Source of the DNA: Tenacibaculum larymnensis
GTDB taxonomy: Bacteria > Bacteroidota > Bacteroidia > Flavobacteriales > Flavobacteriaceae
Length of the DNA stretch: 64,000 nt
Assembly: GCF_028829235.1 (NCBI RefSeq)
Contig: NZ_JAIWJY010000013.1
Coordinates: 1 to 64,000, forward strand
Direction: 5' to 3'
Of the stretch, positions 60,871 through 64,000 are shown piece after piece. The position numbers and the translations under genes are program-made. How positions within the stretch are numbered: the first letter of the stretch is position 1; every line of letters begins with the position of its first letter. The notes under the pieces were generated by a model. The model worked only from the letters and a program-made list of their open reading frames with translations, had not been told where the DNA came from and did no database searches.

Positions 60871-61461
60871 TTAACGCATCTTTTTTGTTAAAGAATTGTG
60901 GATTTTTAAGACTTGTTCTTTTGAGTTTGTAAGTGTAAGGTTTTCAATTAAGTAGTTAGATTGAAGTGCTTTTTTAGTTTCACTCCATTGATTTTTTATT
61001 CTATTTTTTACATCTTTAATTGTTGAGTTATCTCTTTTCATAACTCTATCAATTCTTATATTTTCAGGAGCGGTAACTGTAATGATTTTATCGCAAAAAG
61101 AATCGCTTTCATTTTCAAAAAGAATCGCGTTTTCATATAGGATATATTCTTTATTGCTGTTTTTTTTTATAAAGTTTTGTAAATGCTCGTTAACAACCGG
61201 ATGTACAATGTTGTTAAGGATAGTTAGCTTTTTTTTGTTATTAAAAACGATTGAAGCTAAGTAGGGTCTGTTCAACTCATTATTAATATACACTTGCTTG
61301 CCAAACTCGGCAATTAATTGATTTTTAATTTTCGGAGATGTAACCATTAGTTTTTTAGCTTCATCATCAGCAATATAAATGGCAATATTTTCAAACTCTG
61401 AAAACATTTTAACTATGGTAGACTTTCCACTACCTATACCACCTGTTAGACCTACTACCAT
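60871..61461 (-). CDS. coaE: Dephospho-CoA kinase CoaE
   Basis: CoaE phosphorylates dephospho-CoA in the last step of CoA synthesis. The 196-residue protein has the P-loop GLTGGIGSGKST (Lys13), ADDEAKKLM, the RPYLASIVFNNKKKLTILN motif and a C-terminal lid region with DRVMKRD. It lies 1 base after the YbbR gene stop, inside the usual Bacteroidota order nusB, DUF1573, yajC, ybbR, coaE. Confidence 0.96.
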   Translation of the reverse strand: MVVGLTGGIGSGKSTIVKMFSEFENIAIYIADDEAKKLMVTSPKIKNQLIAEFGKQVYINNELNRPYLASIVFNNKKKLTILNNIVHPVVNEHLQNFIKKNSNKEYILYENAILFENESDSFCDKIITVTAPENIRIDRVMKRDNSTIKDVKNRIKNQWSETKKALQSNYLIENLTLTNSKEQVLKIHNSLTKKMR

Positions 61462-61462
61462 A

Positions 61463-62392
61463 CTATTCGTATATTAAAAAATCAATTTTATTAGGAACTA
61501 TCCTTACCAATGTAACCATATCTGGAAGGTCTTTTATTTTAGGAGTAAGATAGTTGATGTCTTTGTTTTTAGACTGTAGGTAATCGCACTCAACTTTAAA
61601 TAAATCAGGAGTTACTTCATTAAAGTTTTGTAATCCCACTTTATAAATAATTTTAACCTTTTTTGGAAAAACGTTAATCCCTTTAGGGGCATTTTTAACA
61701 AATACAGGAACCTCTATTTCTCCTTCTGTGAATTTATCAACATCAATGTTAATTTCAGCTGTAGAGTGACTTGACTTCAGCTGTACATTTTCAGGAAAAA
61801 TAATAGGAGAGGAGATATTAGTACTCTTAGATAAGTTTTCCAAAGTTATACTTTCTAAGTTTAGAAAGTCGGTTTTAGCAACATAGGTTTCATCACCCGA
61901 AATTAAAACACTATCAGGAACAATAGTTACAGGTTTAGAAAGATCATAACCTAACTGAAAAGAAATATTTAAGTTAGACTTTAAAGGAACTTTTTTTGAA
62001 CTAAGTGTGCCAATTTTTAAAGGAATTGTGTCTTCTTTAATTTCAATTAACTCAATGCTAGATTTTAGTTGTTCTTGGACTTCTGAAATTAGATTTTTAG
62101 ATAAGAAGTAGTAATTAGTTCCAGTTTTTCTTGAAGCTTTATCAAGGTTTAGTTTAATAGGTTTGTGAGTAATGCTAGCAACCAATAAATTATACCCGCT
62201 ACTTTTTAGCTTTAAAGAAAGATTGTTAATAGGTGTTTCTATTAATGTTTTTTGTTGTGGTAATTGCGTATATTCAACATCATATACTATGGTTGTATCA
62301 TATTCTTTTGACAGATTAATAAGTAGCCAAAAAAATATTGAAGCAGTTAAAAAACCAAAGAAAGTTTTAGGTATGTTAAATTTTGTTCTCAA
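61463..62392 (-). CDS. YbbR/CdaR-like membrane-anchored protein
   Basis: The 309-residue protein has one N-terminal membrane helix (about 10-26, FFGFLTASIFFWLLINL) and YbbR-like beta domains (about 30-305). Typical stretches are YTQLPQQKTLIETPINNLSL, KSNLNISFQLGYDL and PDSVLISGDETYV. In Firmicutes YbbR (CdaR) controls the diadenylate cyclase; the role in Bacteroidota is not established. It is tightly coupled to coaE. Confidence 0.82.
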   Translation of the reverse strand: MRTKFNIPKTFFGFLTASIFFWLLINLSKEYDTTIVYDVEYTQLPQQKTLIETPINNLSLKLKSSGYNLLVASITHKPIKLNLDKASRKTGTNYYFLSKNLISEVQEQLKSSIELIEIKEDTIPLKIGTLSSKKVPLKSNLNISFQLGYDLSKPVTIVPDSVLISGDETYVAKTDFLNLESITLENLSKSTNISSPIIFPENVQLKSSHSTAEINIDVDKFTEGEIEVPVFVKNAPKGINVFPKKVKIIYKVGLQNFNEVTPDLFKVECDYLQSKNKDINYLTPKIKDLPDMVTLVRIVPNKIDFLIYE

Positions 62393-62426
62393 GAAATAAT
62401 TTATTGACGCAATCTACATAAAAAAC

Positions 62427-62456
62427 AAAAAAGTGAGCCCATGAGCTCACTTTTTT
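62427..62456. terminator. Intrinsic terminator between yajC and the YbbR gene
   Basis: GTGAGC (62433-62438) and GCTCAC (62445-62450) with loop CCATGA, bordered by A and T runs. It follows the yajC stop on the minus strand and splits the five-gene row. Confidence 0.85.
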
Positions 62457-62472
62457 ATAAAGTTGTATACTG

Positions 62473-62793
62473 TTATTTTTTAGTTTCAGTAATATATTTT
62501 TTACTCATTTCCATAGAAATGGCAGAACGTTCAAACTTTATTTTACCAGCTCCTGTTTCAATAGTAACAGTATTGTCGGTATCATTAATTTCAACAATTT
62601 TACCATGAATTCCGCTAGTTGTAACTACTTTAGCTCCTTTTTTAATTTCAGTTTGAAATTGTTTTTCCTTTTTCTGACGTCTCATTTGTGGACGAATAAT
62701 TAAAAAGTAAAAAACGGCAATCATTGCCACAAAAGGAAGCATATTCATTAAACTTTCTTGTGAGCTAGCTTGTAAAAAAATGGTTGTAAACAT
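62473..62793 (-). CDS. yajC: Preprotein translocase accessory subunit YajC
   Basis: YajC is a small, single-helix partner of SecDF. The 106-residue protein has the membrane helix LPFVAMIAVFYFLIIRPQMR (about 19-38), the family's RPQMRRQKK basic turn, then a KKGAKVVTTSGIHGKIVEI domain and IKFERSAISM. Its start overlaps the DUF1573 stop by one base (TAATG), so translation is likely coupled. Confidence 0.95.
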   Translation of the reverse strand: MFTTIFLQASSQESLMNMLPFVAMIAVFYFLIIRPQMRRQKKEKQFQTEIKKGAKVVTTSGIHGKIVEINDTDNTVTIETGAGKIKFERSAISMEMSKKYITETKK

Positions 62794-63260
62794 TATGAGT
62801 TCTTCTTTTTAGGAGTTACCATTCCAGAAATCTTAATAACCTCTCTACCTTTTTCTGTATTGGTAGTTAAAGTGATAGATTTAGATTGCTTGTTAACTCT
62901 TCCGTTAGTATTAAAGCTAACTTTAATATCTCCCGTTTTACCTGGAGCAATAGCTTCTTTTGGCCATACAGGAACAGTACATCCACATGATGCTTGCGCA
63001 TTCGTAATAATTAAATCGCTTTTACCAGTATTTGTTACTACGAAGGTAGTTTTAACAACCTCTCCTTCGTTAACAGTACCAAAGTCAAACTCTTCTTTGT
63101 CAAAAGAAATAACAGGCGAGCCTAAACCAATAGAGCTATCCCTTTTTTCTGCGTTTTCAACATTTTCTTTTTTAACTTTTGATGAAGCATTTCCCTGTCC
63201 GCAAGAAACTAACATTCCAGCTGAAACAACAAATGCTACTATTACTGCTATTTTCTTCAT
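62793..63260 (-). CDS. DUF1573 lipoprotein
   Basis: The 155-residue protein has a lipoprotein signal (AFVVSAGMLVSCGQ, Cys at about 20) and a DUF1573 Ig-like domain (about 50-150, FDFGTVNEGEVVKTTFVVTN, IITNAQASCGCTVP, GKTGDIKVSFNTNGR). The ASCGCTVP motif is the family hallmark. The function is unknown. It is coupled to yajC by a one-base overlap. Confidence 0.92.
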   Translation of the reverse strand: MKKIAVIVAFVVSAGMLVSCGQGNASSKVKKENVENAEKRDSSIGLGSPVISFDKEEFDFGTVNEGEVVKTTFVVTNTGKSDLIITNAQASCGCTVPVWPKEAIAPGKTGDIKVSFNTNGRVNKQSKSITLTTNTEKGREVIKISGMVTPKKKNS

Positions 63261-63299
63261 TTTAAAATATTTTTAGTTTGTTGTAAAAATACTAATTTA

Positions 63300-64000
63300 T
63301 TATAATAAACCTCTACCAATTTTAACCATCTTGTTTGAACTTAGATAGTCTTTGGCTAATTTATCTAAAACACCATTAATAAAGTAACCACTTTTGTTTG
63401 TAGAATAGTCTTTAGCTAATTCAATATATTCATTAATGGTAACTCTGCTTGGAATAGAAGGGAAGTGTAAAAACTCTGTAATTGCCATCTTGATGATAAT
63501 CATATCAATATCGGCAATTCTATCAGCTTCCCAGTTAGGAGTTTTCTCTTTAATGTCTTCTTCATATTTATGCTGATGTAACATTGTTTTTGTAAATAAA
63601 TCAGAAACAAAAACCTTATCATCATTATCTTTATACAAACTTCCTAATATAAATGGCTTATTTGCTTTTTGTTTGTTTAAAGATTTAAGAATCCAAGTAT
63701 TTACAAAAGGAATATCATCAACCCAAGAAATCATTTTGTCTTCAAAATAATCAGCTAATTTTTCATTTGGAGCTACTATTTCTCTGAAAAAATCAATAAC
63801 AAAAGCTTTGTCTACATTATAAGAATCTTCAACAGTGTCCATGTACTTTTTGTAGATGTCACTTTTCTGCAATTCATCTAATAAGATTTTTATGTATTCA
63901 TCATCAAGATCCCAATAATTTAGCTTATTAAGCTCAACATACCCTTCTAAACTTACACTTTCGTTAAGCGAGTTTAAAAGTTTATTATCTATAAATTTTG
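63300..64000 (-). CDS. nusB: NusB transcription antitermination factor (5' end outside window)
   Basis: NusB joins NusE/S10 at boxA sites in rRNA leaders. The frame is open to the window edge, so the start lies beyond 64000, and about 232 residues are visible. The C-terminal part is typical: ADIDMIIIKMAITEFLHFPS, VTINEYIELAKDYSTNKSGYFINGVLDKLAK. The Flavobacteriaceae form is long (about 300 residues). A TTG at 63872 is in frame but internal. It heads the row nusB, DUF1573, yajC. Confidence 0.93.
   Translation of the reverse strand, partial: KFIDNKLLNSLNESVSLEGYVELNKLNYWDLDDEYIKILLDELQKSDIYKKYMDTVEDSYNVDKAFVIDFFREIVAPNEKLADYFEDKMISWVDDIPFVNTWILKSLNKQKANKPFILGSLYKDNDDKVFVSDLFTKTMLHQHKYEEDIKEKTPNWEADRIADIDMIIIKMAITEFLHFPSIPSRVTINEYIELAKDYSTNKSGYFINGVLDKLAKDYLSSNKMVKIGRGLL

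Overview
The window is AT-rich, compact chromosomal DNA from a member of the Flavobacteriaceae (Bacteroidota), probably a marine genus near Tenacibaculum or Polaribacter; the genus is an inference. The pointers are three large secreted proteins ending in the gliding-motility-associated type B sorting domain of the type IX secretion system (T9SS), promoter-like TAnnTTTG -7 boxes, the rpmB-rpmG-DUF4295-ftsY cluster, a DUF5916 protein, tandem DUF368 proteins, and three kinds of short palindromic intergenic repeat. I saw no rRNA, tRNA, CRISPR array, prophage, insertion sequence or biosynthetic cluster.

Layout. 0-2.6 kb: a membrane-anchored AraC-type regulator and a secreted NTF2-like/DJ-1 fusion. 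2.6-9.8 kb (minus): pyruvate dehydrogenase E1 alpha and E2, a secreted protein of unknown role, a VanX-like dipeptidase, an LtaS/MdoB-like sulfatase-fold enzyme and tsaD. 9.9-19 kb (plus): tamB, two DUF368 proteins, aroE and a DUF349 protein. 19-22.8 kb: an M1 metallopeptidase lipoprotein with a small membrane protein, divergent from an SDR oxidoreductase and a transaldolase-like aldolase. 22.9-29.2 kb: menD, an S1-domain protein, menB, an FAH-family enzyme and cinA, interrupted by an esterase-fold protein that lacks the usual serine. 29.2-31.2 kb: rpmB, rpmG, a DUF4295 gene and ftsY. 31.2-35.9 kb: what looks like an accessory insert (HxlR/nitroreductase pair, amidase lipoprotein, SMP-30-like protein, Crp/Fnr regulator) before rimO. 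37.3-43.8 kb: a Dph6-like ATPase, DUF6122 protein, LOV-like PAS protein, TIGR02757 protein, CPBP protease, LolD-type ATPase and DUF5916 protein. 44-48.3 kb: sucC, then a small islet with a frameshifted histidine-kinase gene and a decayed second copy of the uvrB 3' end, then intact uvrB. 48.3-56.6 kb: three T9SS type B proteins. 56.6-64 kb: an ABC-2 exporter, a two-component system, coaE, a YbbR protein, yajC, a DUF1573 lipoprotein and the 3' part of nusB.

Most genes are core metabolism, envelope biogenesis and translation. The least ordinary parts are the kinase/uvrB-tail islet (45.3-46.3 kb), the mosaic T9SS trio built from a repeated ~95-residue module, the tamB gene with no ATG or GTG start, the LOV-like domain without its photoactive cysteine, the serine-less esterase-like protein, and several symmetric operator-like sequences beside -7 boxes. 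I found no convincing new multi-gene defence or biosynthetic system. Family assignments come from motifs read by eye and were not checked by a database search.
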